Shown: piece by piece, positions 44,815-54,631 of the stretch
Layout: each line of letters opens with the position of its first letter
How positions within the stretch are numbered: the stretch's first letter is position 1
From: Alliaria petiolata
Lineage: Eukaryota > Streptophyta > Magnoliopsida > Brassicales > Brassicaceae
DNA: 64,000 bases
Assembly: GCA_020283515.1 (NCBI GenBank)
Contig: JAHZTW010000003.1
Span: 85,612,253 to 85,676,252, forward strand
Direction: 5' to 3'
Program-made: the position numbers and the translations under genes
The notes under the pieces: model-generated
The model's input: the letters and a program-made list of their open reading frames with translations, nothing else
Told to the model about the DNA's origin: nothing
Database searches by the model: none

Positions 44815-45635
44815 ATGGTTATCCTTTCTTCTCCAGATCTCTCTCTCCGTCCAGTTTTCTCCATCTCCGTCGACACATTGGAAAACGGTATGTACGTCGC
44901 ATTCATTGAAGACGATGGTATGCGTGAAAGATTCGCTAGTAAGAAGATATCTATCTCGAAATTGTTTGTCAATATGTGTATATATATATATATATAATTG
45001 GATTAGGGTTTCATCATGGATCTGTGATGCTAAACTAGAGGATCAATTGTATTATTTCACTTTGGCAGATATATGTAGAAACAGGAGTGTACTGGGACGT
45101 GGAGGATTTCCCAGTGAGCGATATTGTTTCGTTCAAAGAGAATGTGAGATTAGCACTTGGTAATGAGGGCTATCATGGTAAAGTGTCAATTACGGCTTAT
45201 GGTGCGGATGAACAATTGTCGCATCAATATAATGCTGCCGGAATCACCTTTGTATCCAGAGGTCAGAGAGCTTCTTCTCTCTTTTTTTTCTTTTTTTTTT
45301 ATATATATAATGAAACGCATCAATATCTGTGATTTGCAGGCTCTAGACGTGCTAGAATTCACCGTATGTTATTGGACATCCATTTGTGGGTAGCGGAGAA
45401 TGCACAATCAAACGTGATGGCGATCACAAAAAGCATGACGCCGTGTGAGGAAGACGAAGACGCTCTGTTGGCCTATTATCTCGACATTTTGGAGTGGGAA
45501 CGCGACAATGTTCTCTTGGCAGTGCCTGATGATGACTACAAGCCTGAAAATAATGTTTTAGAGCCTTTTTGGGTTTTTCCTATGTGTGTGTGTGGGCTCG
45601 ACAATAACGTTTTTAAAAGTAACATGCATAATTGA
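44815..45635 (+). CDS. NYN-domain protein, type B2, with replaced C-terminus
   Basis: Exons 44815-44938, 45085-45261 and 45340-45635 keep frame and give 198 residues. The acceptor homologous to that of B1 (after GGCAG at 45068) would break the frame because of a 4-bp insertion, so the CAG ending at 45084 was chosen. Domain: VYWDVEDFPVSDI, LGNEGYHGKVSITAYGAD, then a helix (RIHRMLLDIHLWVAENAQSN) and VMAITKSMTP. The positions of the later NYN acidic residues carry other residues. After YKPEN the last ~28 residues differ completely from B1, so the 3' end was exchanged at a breakpoint near 45552. Function unknown. Confidence 0.6.
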
Positions 45636-46060
45636 TTTTTGTGCAAAGCATAATTTCTCCTTTTTTAGGGAAAATATTGAGAGAGATCCATTTTCTTGTT
45701 GAACAAGTTACCTTTTTCTTCTTTTATGCTCTGTTTACTGCTTGTTTAACAGTTGTTTTAAAGCAAGGATTGTTACAGAAGCATGAATTTCTTTGTTTCT
45801 CTTAGGGCTGTTGCAAAACATTATTCAATTTCTTGTTACACAAGTTACTTATAAGAGTTTTTTTTCTCCCTGTTCTTTCTATGCCATGTTTCTTTGAGAC
45901 CAGTTTTACTTTGATCATGATTTTTAACCCTTTAAGCTATATTTGAAGAATATTCCAATTTGGTGGCATTAACGCCGAAGAAAATCCAAAGGGGGACTCC
46001 TTTACATCATATAAAAACTATATAATTATATATTATGAATTTATCAAGAGTTTGCATACA
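45636..46060. other. 3' flank of NYN B2 / EC1 gene
   Basis: No gene. From about 45670 it is repeated at 46960-47373, in the contig between the Ns. Probably the 3' region of the EC1 gene, which runs toward it. Confidence 0.5.
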
Positions 46061-46438
46061 TTAAAGTTTCGCAGGGGAAGGAGCTGGAGAAGAACCGCCA
46101 GAGTTTGGAGATTGGCAGAAACCGCGAAGGACATTGGTTTCGTCAGAGGTAAAGCCAAGGGAAGTAAGCATCGCTGGCCAACAATCGGTGGTGATGACTT
46201 CGACGGCGTGACAGCAATCAACGCCGAGTTTGGTCTCGCCGTTGAGGAAGAAGAGAACGATTTCGTTGGTGCATGATTTCAGCTCATAGAGAGCATCCCA
46301 ACACTCCATTAGTCCTCCTCCGTTAAGCCTCGCCGCTATGTTGGTGGAATCCTCCGTCGTCGGGAGTGTCCTGCCGGAGATGTTGAGGACGAGGAGGAGA
46401 GCTACGGTGACAAAGAGGAAACTCGTGTTAGAAGCCAT
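46061..46438 (-). CDS. EC1-type egg-cell-secreted protein
   Basis: Intronless, 125 residues. Signal peptide (MASNTSFLFV ... LNISG), then an ECA1/prolamin-like domain with six cysteines: MECWDALYELKSC, then GVDCCHAVEV, ITTDCWP and GFCQS. The tail is Ser/Pro-rich. The start was chosen at MASN because the signal peptide begins there. An in-frame ATG further upstream lies beyond the TATA box. In Arabidopsis EC1 proteins are released by the egg cell at sperm arrival and prompt relocation of HAP2/GCS1 in sperm. Closest are EC1.2/EC1.3 (At2g21740/At2g21750, from memory), about 100 kb from the other genes here in Arabidopsis. A near-identical copy with a stop is at 47374. Confidence 0.88.
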   Translation of the reverse strand: MASNTSFLFVTVALLLVLNISGRTLPTTEDSTNIAARLNGGGLMECWDALYELKSCTNEIVLFFLNGETKLGVDCCHAVEVITTDCWPAMLTSLGFTSDETNVLRGFCQSPNSGGSSPAPSPAKL

Positions 46439-46495
46439 TGTTTTTTTTGTGGGTTTTGCTGTGTGGTGATGAATTGTGCTACGAGCTAGAGATAT

Positions 46496-46505
46496 GTTTT
46501 TATAG
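46496..46505 (-). promoter_or_regulatory. TATA box of the EC1 gene
   Basis: The minus strand reads CTATAAAAAC about 60 bp before the ATG, a good position and sequence. It also supports the start at 46438 rather than upstream. Confidence 0.65.
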
Positions 46506-46663
46506 TGTGGTTTTGGATGCATTTGAAGGTTAGTGGTGATTTAAGAGTACTTAAAAGATGGATTAGTGGGAGGAATGGGAAAGGATTGACGGTAAATGAT
46601 TTTACTTAATGTTGATCATGGAACTTTAAAGCATAGTTAGTGAAAACATATTTAGCATTCGCT

Positions 46664-46664
46664 N
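46664..46664. other. Single N, contig join
   Basis: The 116 bp left of it (46548-46663) recur at 47987-48103, right after the next N. The contig in between therefore interrupts a direct overlap. Confidence 0.85.
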
Positions 46665-46665
46665 T

Positions 46666-46755
46666 ATCAACTCCGCCATGGACCGTTTGGCTAAATCTGA
46701 TGTCAGGTACCGGTTCGTGATCGATGTGGCAAACTCCTTCAATTCTGCTTTATAA
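46666..46755 (+). pseudogene. C-terminal fragment of a cinnamyl alcohol dehydrogenase
   Basis: The open frame right after the N encodes 29 residues ending SDVRYRFVIDVANS and a short tail, then TAA. This is the characteristic C-terminus of CAD-type zinc alcohol dehydrogenases. A polyadenylation-like AATAAA follows near 46828. In Arabidopsis CAD2 (At2g21730) neighbours EC1.2, which fits the EC1 copy that follows. It is cut by the contig edge, not necessarily by evolution. Confidence 0.75.
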
Positions 46756-47373
46756 GCTGAGATTAAAGAACCATTTCTGCTTTCAATTGTTTCTTTCTTT
46801 CTCTTCTTCCATCTATGGTGTAATAATGAATAAAGCAAAGATTCCGGGACTTTCTGGAGAATAATTACGAAAGCATGAATCCATTTTCTTGTTGGAGAAG
46901 TTACTTGTCTTTTCTCTCTATACTCTGTTTCTCGGTATTGTTTGGCTATTGTTTTAGGGAAAATATTGAGAAAGATCCATTTTCTTGTTGAACAAGTTAC
47001 TTTTTCTTCTTTTATGCTCTGTTTACTGCTTGTTTAACAGTTGTTTTAAAGCAAGGATTGTTACAGAAGCATGAATTTCTCGTTCGATTGTCGCTTGTAT
47101 GCTCTGTTTCTCTTAGGGCTGTTGCATAACATTAATCAGTTTCTTGTTATACAAGTTACTTAAGAGTTTTTTTTCTCCCTGTTCTTACTATGCCATGTTT
47201 CTTTGAGACCTGTTTTACTTTGATCATGGTTTTTAACCTTTAAGCTATATTTGAAGAATATTCCAATTTGGTGGCATTAACGCCCAAGAAAATCCAAAGG
47301 GGGACTCCTTTACATCATATAAAAACCATATAATTATAGCCATTACTATGACTTTATCAAGAGTTTGCATACA
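46756..47373. repeat. Duplicate of the EC1 3' flank
   Basis: From about 46960 it repeats 45670-46060 with scattered differences. Before that, sequence specific to this contig. Confidence 0.75.
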
Positions 47374-47751
47374 TTAAAGTTTCACAGGGGAGGGAGCTGG
47401 AGAAGAACCGCCGGAGTTTGGAGATTGGCAGAAACCGTGAAGGACATTGGTTTCGTCAGAGGTAAAGCCAAGGGAAGTAAGCATCGCTGGCCAACAATCG
47501 GTGGTGATGACTTCGACGGCGTGACAGCAATCGACGCCGAGTTTGGTCTCGCCGTTGAGGAAGAAGAGAACGATTTCGTTGGTGCACTATTTCAGCTCAT
47601 AGAGAGCATCCCAACACTCCATTAGTCCTCCTCCGTTAAGCCTCGCCGCTATGTTGGTGGAATCCTCCGTCGTCGGGAGAGTCCTGCCGGAGATGTTGAG
47701 GACGAGGAGGAGAGCTACGGTGACAAAGAGGAAACTTGTGTTAGAAGCCAT
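47374..47751 (-). pseudogene. Second EC1 copy with premature stop
   Basis: Same length and frame as 46061-46438, nearly identical, but codon 55 is TAG (47587-47589) where the intact copy has TCA. The stop falls in the middle of the cysteine domain. It lies in the small contig bounded by Ns and ending in a library adapter, so it could be a second locus, an allele, or carry errors. Confidence 0.8.
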
Positions 47752-47792
47752 TGTTCTTTTTTTGGGTTTTGCTGTGTGGTGATGAATTGTGC

Positions 47793-47830
47793 CTGTCTCT
47801 TATACACATCTAGATGTGTATAAGAGACAG
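47793..47830. other. Nextera mate-pair junction adapter (artefact)
   Basis: CTGTCTCTTATACACATCT is followed directly by its reverse complement, giving the perfect 38-bp palindrome of the Illumina Nextera mate-pair circularisation junction. It is not plant DNA. The sequences left and right of it were joined in the library, not in the genome. Confidence 0.98.
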
Positions 47831-47985
47831 GTACTATGGATTCTTACAATCTTTTTTTTTTTTTTTTTTTTTGATTCTTACAATCTTGTTATGTCTACAT
47901 ATTTTTCTATATATACAACCTTTCATTATGTTTCAAATACAGCTTTGTTGATCTCAACTTCTGGATGCATTGATGTATTAGTCGA
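47831..47985. repeat. Duplicate of 48236-48345, after the adapter
   Basis: From GATTCTTACAATCTTGTTAT to GTATTAGTCGAA it matches the next contig, with small indels and a 22-T run. It ends at the N at 47986. Confidence 0.8.
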
Positions 47986-47986
47986 A
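47986..47986. other. Single N, contig join
   Basis: Sequence after the N restarts with a copy of 46548-46663. Confidence 0.85.
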
Positions 47987-48822
47987 NGTACTTAAAAGGT
48001 GGATTAGTGGGAGGAATGGGAAAGGATTGACGGTAAATGATTTTACTTAATGTTGATCATGGAACTTTAAAGCATAGTTAGTGAAAACATATTTAGCATT
48101 CGCTTGGTGTTAATGAGTAACGGTCCTAATGAAGATGAAGGGTTAACCTCATGTTAAAATCATGTGAACAAAGAGATATTTTCGAACATTTGGTTTCTTA
48201 CAATTATGTCTATTTTTAATTGTCAGACTATATACACATGATTCTTACAATCTTGTTATATTTTTCTATATACCTTTCATTATGTTTCAAATACAGCTTT
48301 GTTGATCTCAACTTCTGGATGCATTGATGTATTAGTCGAATAATAGTGTAACCTTTATCATTTCTTTTTTATTAATTTGAACATCATATAACCTTTATCT
48401 AAAATATATATCTTGTAAGAAACTAAAATATATGTTAAACTTCTTGCATTCTTCAGTCCAATGCAAAGTTTTTGATTTTAAGTTACTATGTTCTTTATAT
48501 CCTCTGTTTTTTCACAAACTATGATAATGATGAGAGATTTGAAACAGAGAAAATGAGATTTCTTGAAAAAATGTGTAAAAGCATGATTTTGGGCTGCAAA
48601 TACTCTTTGATTTTGAAAATACATTGTGTGATTTCCCCAAGAATTTTAATATGTCTACCTTTAATTCAATCACAAATTTGCAACTAGCAAACATGATTTC
48701 GTGTTGAAAAAAAAAATTAAAAAAATAATAATAATCATGAAAGTTGGTTCTTAAATTTTTGTTCTAGATTAATCAATTCCGTTTGGATGTACGGATAACT
48801 ATAACCTGGACTAGCATAACTT
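47987..48822. other. EC1 upstream flank continuation and spacer
   Basis: The first ~116 bp repeat 46548-46663 and then run on without a break. No gene. 48590-48670 is a diverged repeat of 28030-28110. Confidence 0.5.
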
Positions 48823-49015
48823 GAGCAATCAAATAAAGAACTAACATAAAATTTAAACATTAATGAAAGGAGCCCCCAAAGTGGGAATATATAATTGGTT
48901 GTATGTCATGGTTTTCTAGGAAAAGCTTAATTTGACATTCGAGAAATATGTAAATCACTATTATTCCAAAAAGTAAACCAATTATGGAAAAATGATACCA
49001 TAATGATAATTGTGT
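48823..49015 (+). repeat. Third copy of the NYN upstream block
   Basis: AGCAATCAAATAAAGAAC through GGTTTTCTAGGAAAAGCTTA and CCAATTATGGAAAAATGA match 36640-36810 and 42395-42575. No NYN exon follows, so it is an orphan promoter fragment of the family. Confidence 0.75.
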
Positions 49016-50708
49016 AAATGTGGAGTTAGGCCAAAGTATATATTCCACAGCATGATTCGTATGCAGAATTGATCCAGTAGGCCAAAATAGCAATCATTGA
49101 GTCTAGAGTGCAGACTAATCATCAGTCTACGATTTTCAGTATGAATAACCCATTCTTGATTCTACAATAGATATCAGATATTGTGACTGTTGGGCTATTA
49201 GTTGTTTACTAGGGTTTTAGTTTTGCAAGAGGAGCACTCCCTTTCCCTTCGTTCGATTTTGTTTAGTATTGAAAATGAGACAAAAATCATTTATTCATAT
49301 ATTTGTTTTCTTTTCTTTCTTTTTTTTCTTCTAAAAGACTAAAACCGTGCATGTTTACATACATGTTGATACCCATTATCCTTTTTCGGTTTAAATATAC
49401 CAATATTATCCTAAATCTGTCTTGTTATAATATAACCAAGCAAATGTTAATTTTATTCAACTTGTAGGGTGCTAGCTTAGCTTTACATACATAGGCTACA
49501 CCATAGGGTGTGATTCCCATTAACTCCTTTTCATTAATTTAATTTAAAACCTTAAATTTGTTAGTACAATAATATAACACTTTTTAGGGGAGGGAATAAT
49601 TCCAAAAAGCTAATGCTAAAAGGAAATCGCACCATAAAATGTACGATCTCGACACCTGTTTAGGGAAACTTATTTTAAGATGGGCATCATAAGAAGAGAG
49701 AATGATTCACTAATATAGGTATAACACATATAATCAAATAATTAAAATAAAACCCTAAGCATGAACATGCAAGTAAAAGGCACACACCTAACAAAGTAAT
49801 GGCGATATGATTTTTCTGTATAAGTATATATATACTCTTTTTTTTTCATAAATTTAGTTGCACGTATCATAAAGAGGTTTCAGTTTAAGATTCTAGATTA
49901 TTTCTCATGCATATATGTGGGCAGCGCACCAATGTCTAATATCTGGTCGGTTGATTTTACATATATATGTGGTCATGTATGATACATTTATATATGAAAT
50001 GTTTTGTTATTGTGGCTACTTCTGTTTTCCTGATGTAATCCATATAAGATGAAAAATATTCAATTATTTATGGACAGTTAAATTAGTACCAATATGTAAT
50101 TGAGTAAATGATGTAGGTTAGTAGGTAACAAGACAAAAGTTAATCCCCCTCAACGGCCACCTGTTAACATACTTATCTGTCTATCATATTATGGACAAAC
50201 ATCTTTTGGTTCAGACTTTGGAAGATGCACTAAAATTTTCACCATCACCAGGTCCATGTGTACTCAACATATAGTAATAATAAATTTGGTGTTTATATTT
50301 TGAACTTCATTTGATATAGTGGTGCTAGATCCAATATTTTTTTAAAGTATATAGTTAGATTTATACGGTCTAGCTAGGAGATACAAATGACATGCTCATT
50401 AGATTCAGTTAGCTTATCTAGTTCGTAGACTGTTAGATTGTTGTTTCATGTTACCTTGAGAACACATTACGAATGAATAATTGAACTAAAACAAATAAAG
50501 AAAAATTAAATAAAGTAATTATATATTGGAGCAAGAAAAAAAAAGCAATATACATTAATTAGTTTACATATATATAAATTATCGACCATGCTGAGCCCTA
50601 AGTTGGAGTAACAACATTATATAATCATATCATATGATAAGAAAACAAAGATTACAAGAAGTTCATTTATATTCATTTACATTAATGAAAAAACATTCAA
50701 TTTTATTT
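49016..50708. other. Intergenic region before SRS3
   Basis: AT-rich. 50175-50290 is a diverged repeat of 27410-27530. No gene, RNA or element with clear ends was identified. The last ~100 bp are the probable SRS3 3' untranslated region. Confidence 0.5.
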
Positions 50709-52945
50709 TTAAGACTTTTGGTGAGAAGAAAATTGGGTACCGGACATGAAATCGGTAAAAGGACTAGTTATCATCAAGGGACATGAAGAACTTGAAGGAG
50801 GAAATAACTCTTGATCATGATGGTTAATATTGTGAGGACGATGGTCATACCCATGAGCAGATTGATGATCTACCATCTCTTTTTCGAGGCCTTGATCGTG
50901 AAGAATCCCTCTGAAAATGTGTCCTCCGATGTTCACCGTCGTCTGATAAGCGTATTGTTCTTTTCCGTCGTCGATTGAACTCACTTTTATGCATCGGAAA
51001 TTCGCAACAGAACTCAACTCCGCCGGAAAATGTCCCGTAGTAGTGTGGATTCTGACACCTAATGACCAGAAAGAATGTTTCAATCTAATAAGTTAGATGA
51101 ACTTTAGTAGCGTCAATTATTTGCCTAGTTTATAATTTCTTCAAATATGCCATCAAAAGAATTACTAACAAAAAAAACAAATTACATTTCTCGATCTTGT
51201 CAAAAGATCATAAGAGACTATCGAGGTGTTTTCTATCTATGTACTAATTACTAATCATTCTACTAAAATATAATAAAGATCACAGCTATAAAAGATTAGA
51301 AAATCAAGAATAAACAAAATAGGTATATGACCCAAAAAAAAAAATCAAGAATCACAGGCAAATTAATTAGCATTTTAATTCAAAAAGAAACACTAGGTAT
51401 TGAGAAGAAAAAAAACTAATTCATCTTCACTAAACATCATCACATTGATATAGATATAGAACCAGTATGTATAGTGTACCAAATTATTTTCACTTACTAC
51501 TAGTCGGTTTTTAGATCCATAAGATCCGATTTTTCAAATTTTCAGTCTTTGATTACGTCCAACACGATTAGCTCCAAAAGGAAAAAAAATATATAAAAAA
51601 TAGAAGACCTCAGATCATCATGAGAATCTCCAAAAACCAGATGTTATATGGTGAAAGATCTCATTAGGTTTATATAAACACACATGAACTTATATATGAG
51701 CCATAATTAAGAGTAGAAAGAAGGTAAGAACCTGATGATGAAGGGGAAGAAGATGGGTGTGGTTCTCTGAGACGTTTAGGGTTAGTAGTAGAGAGCGGTT
51801 GCTGCTGCGGTTGCGTTTGCGTTTGCGATAGGTGTTTGTGGGATCTACTATAGGCCGGAACCCAAGTGCTCTTGATGTGAGTTTGGCAATGAAAGGCTTT
51901 GGTTTTGCAGCAAGTTCTGCATCTCATATACGCACACTCTTTCTTGGCTTGATTCCCACAGTCTTCGCACCTTCTCCCNATGTGTCCTCCGATGTTCACC
52001 GTCGTCTGATAAGCGTATTGTTCTTTTCCGTCGTCGATTGAACTCACTTTTATGCATCGGAAATTCGCAACAGAACTCAACTCCGCCGGAAAATGTCCCG
52101 TAGTAGTGTGGATTCTGACACCTAATGACCAGAAATAATGTTTCAATTTAGATGAACTTTGGTAGCGTGAATTATTTGCCTAGTTTATACTAATTTCTTA
52201 TAATAATATGCCATCAAAAGAATTATTAACAGATGCTAAACAAAAAACAAAATTACATTTCTCGATCTTGTCAAAAGATCATAAGAGACTATCGAGGTGT
52301 TTTCTATCTATGTACTAATTACTTACTAATCATTCTACTAAAATATAGTAATAAAGATCACAGCTATAAAGATTACAAAATCAAGAATAAACAAAATAGG
52401 TGTATGAGTATGACCCCAAACAAAAAATAATCAAGGAGCATAGGCAAATTAATGACTTGTTAGCATTTTAATTCAAAAAGAAACACTTAGAAGAAAAAAG
52501 CTAATTCATCTTCACTAAACATTGTTAGATATCAGTATGTAGTGTACCAAATTATTTTCACTTACTACTAGTCGGTTTTTAGATCCATAAGATCCGATTT
52601 TTCAAATTTTCAGTCTTTATGGTTATATAAACACACATGAACTTATTATTCATGAGCCATAAGAGAGAGAAGGTAAGAACCTGATGATGAAGGGGAAGAA
52701 GATGGGTGTGGTTCTCTGAGACGTTTAGGGTTAGTAGTAGAGAGCGGTTGCTGCTGCGGTTGCGTTTGCGTTTGCGATAGGTGTTTGTGGGATCTCCTAT
52801 AGGCCGGAACCCAAGTGCTCTTGATGTGAGTTTGGCAATGAAAGGCTTTGGTTTTGCAGCAAGTTCTGCATCTCATATACGCACACTCTTTCTTGGCTTG
52901 ATTCCCACAGTCTTCGCACCTTCTCCCCATTATCATCATCATCAC
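50709..52945 (-). CDS. SRS3: SHI-related sequence transcription factor (SRS3)
   Basis: Exon 2 at 50709-51058 and exon 1 at 52681-52945 join in phase to 204 residues. The RING-like zinc finger near the N-terminus fits CX2CX7CX4CX2CCX6C exactly (from CEDCGNQ to HCQTH). The family's IGGH domain is at VNIGGHIFRGILHDQG. SHI/STY/SRS proteins are plant activators that, among other roles, control auxin biosynthesis genes. The short length and gene order match At2g21400. Between the two exons the assembly repeats the end of exon 1 (51732-51979) and the start of exon 2 (51981-52121) around an N. I treat these as one gene duplicated by an unmerged contig overlap. If real, it would be a tandem duplicate with broken exons. 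Confidence 0.85.
51732..52121 (-). pseudogene. Duplicated SRS3 exon pieces around the N at 51980
   Basis: 51732-51979 repeats exon 1 up to its seventh or so codon, with one residue change (Ser for Arg in the PAYRRSHKH stretch). 51981-52121 repeats the first ~140 nt of exon 2. The flanking intron is also present twice (51059-51731 and 52122-52680), with indels between the copies. Confidence 0.8.
51980..51980. other. Single N, contig join within SRS3
   Basis: The left contig ends in exon 1 and the right contig starts in exon 2 of the same gene. About 1 kb overlaps. Confidence 0.85.
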
Positions 52946-54631
52946 TTCGCCTTCTCATCATACTCATAAACATATATATATGTTGAAGCCGACCATTTTT
53001 GCTCTCTTTGTTTGCTTCCTCTTTATGTACAAAAAAAGAAAGATTTAAGATATCTTTTAACTGAATAATTGAAAAGTTATGGCCATTATGGATTTAATAA
53101 TTGGGTTGGTAATTAAAATTTTATCGGTTGAATAAAAGATTTTTTTTTGTTGTTGTTGTTGTTGTTAGAAACCGCACAATTAGAGATGATAAATACAGCA
53201 ACAAGAAATAATGGTGCATTAAGAGATGGCTGTTCAGTAATAACTGTGATTCGTAATATTTTTACCGGTTGAAATTAAAATCTATAAATTTTTAAAAAGC
53301 TTTAAAATTTATGGAATTTATAGTATTTTCTAAAGAATAAATTTTTTTAAAAAAAGCAATTTGAAAAAGAGAGAAGAAATAGCCGAACCACTCTCAAATT
53401 CTCAGTTATAGACTTAAAAAGACATAGATATTCAGTTTCGAACTGTAATGTGTCAAACACAATTTTGTCTTTGACATTTAAAAACAAAATGAATAGTTAT
53501 TTAGTTTATCAAAACATCATTTCCAAATTGATAAACAAACCAAAAACAATTTACGTCCTCTTATTTGTGTTTGCATTTGGATTTTAATGATTTAGAAAAT
53601 TATACTACTTTAAAAATATTAAGTTAAAAATAAAAAAAGGATAAAAGTTTGTCTTTTAATACTTGCACACATGTATTTGGTGATAAAAAATTACAAAATT
53701 GGAATAATTACTTGCAAATAAAAACACAAACAAAAATCCAATTAAAATAAGCGATTCCAAACCTTAATCAAACCACTAGAAGTAGTATACATCAGATTTA
53801 TACCACTCTATCTCTATGTTATGATGATTTGTTTTTTTTATAGCAAAAGCGTTTTTGGGGAGTTCTTTTTCTGTTAGGCAAGTAAAGTTTGTGGTTTTTT
53901 TCTTTTGTGTGTCTTAATAATGATGAGTGGGGCTCTTATGGTATGTTTATCTTTTATCATTTTGATTTGTTAATTGTATATAATCGATGCTTTGTACTAT
54001 TGTCGGCCGTAATTTTATTCATATTCGTTGTGAATTGCAAAGGATCACTAAGATCCTTTTTTTGTTTCCAATTTGCGTAATCGATTACAAAATATTTAAT
54101 GCGCAGAATCGTGTTCTCAATCCATCATGCATATAGAAAAGCACCAACTCTATATCAGCTTGTGAAAAAAAAAAAAAAAAATTGACACTAAACATGAGTT
54201 TTTGATTCGTGTTATTCTAAGCCAATCAGAAAGAAAAATATACAGTTTATCAAATCCACAGAAGCAAATCTTAAACAGAAAATTTAAATCCCATTGCTTA
54301 GCGGCACAATGTAAACCAACCTAGAGCGAAGAGCATAGACCAAAAATCACAAACCGAAACACAGAATAAAAACAAGAACATGCAGACAAAATTATCAGAA
54401 TGAAACAATAAAACAGAGAGAAGCCAAAGCCATGTCCCTGTAAATGTAATAATAGACATCAAAATCTGAAAACCATCTACTAAAAAACCCAGAAGCCAAA
54501 AACTTCTTTAAAGTACTTACTACATCAGAAACAAGCGTCCCACCACAACTAGTTAATATAACTTTGGCAAAACAAATTATCAATCTGATAAATTACCAAA
54601 CAAAACTCTCAAGGATATCAATCTGAATTGA
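52946..54631. other. Intergenic region between SRS3 and coatomer alpha
   Basis: AT-rich. Contains (GTT)n at about 53148-53167. Short open frames (for example around 53889-54080, plus strand) have no recognisable features. The part from about 54240 is probably the 3' untranslated region of the coatomer gene. Confidence 0.5.

Noticed and set aside
46052..46276. Plus-strand frames across the two EC1 copies
   Set aside because: Shadows of the minus-strand EC1 coding sequence.
47789..47995. Open frame beginning with a PVSYTHLDVYKRQ peptide
   Set aside because: It is translated from the Nextera mate-pair adapter and the following T-run, not a gene.
53889..54080. Hydrophobic 63-codon frame
   Set aside because: T-rich chance frame in AT-rich spacer with no signal or family resemblance.
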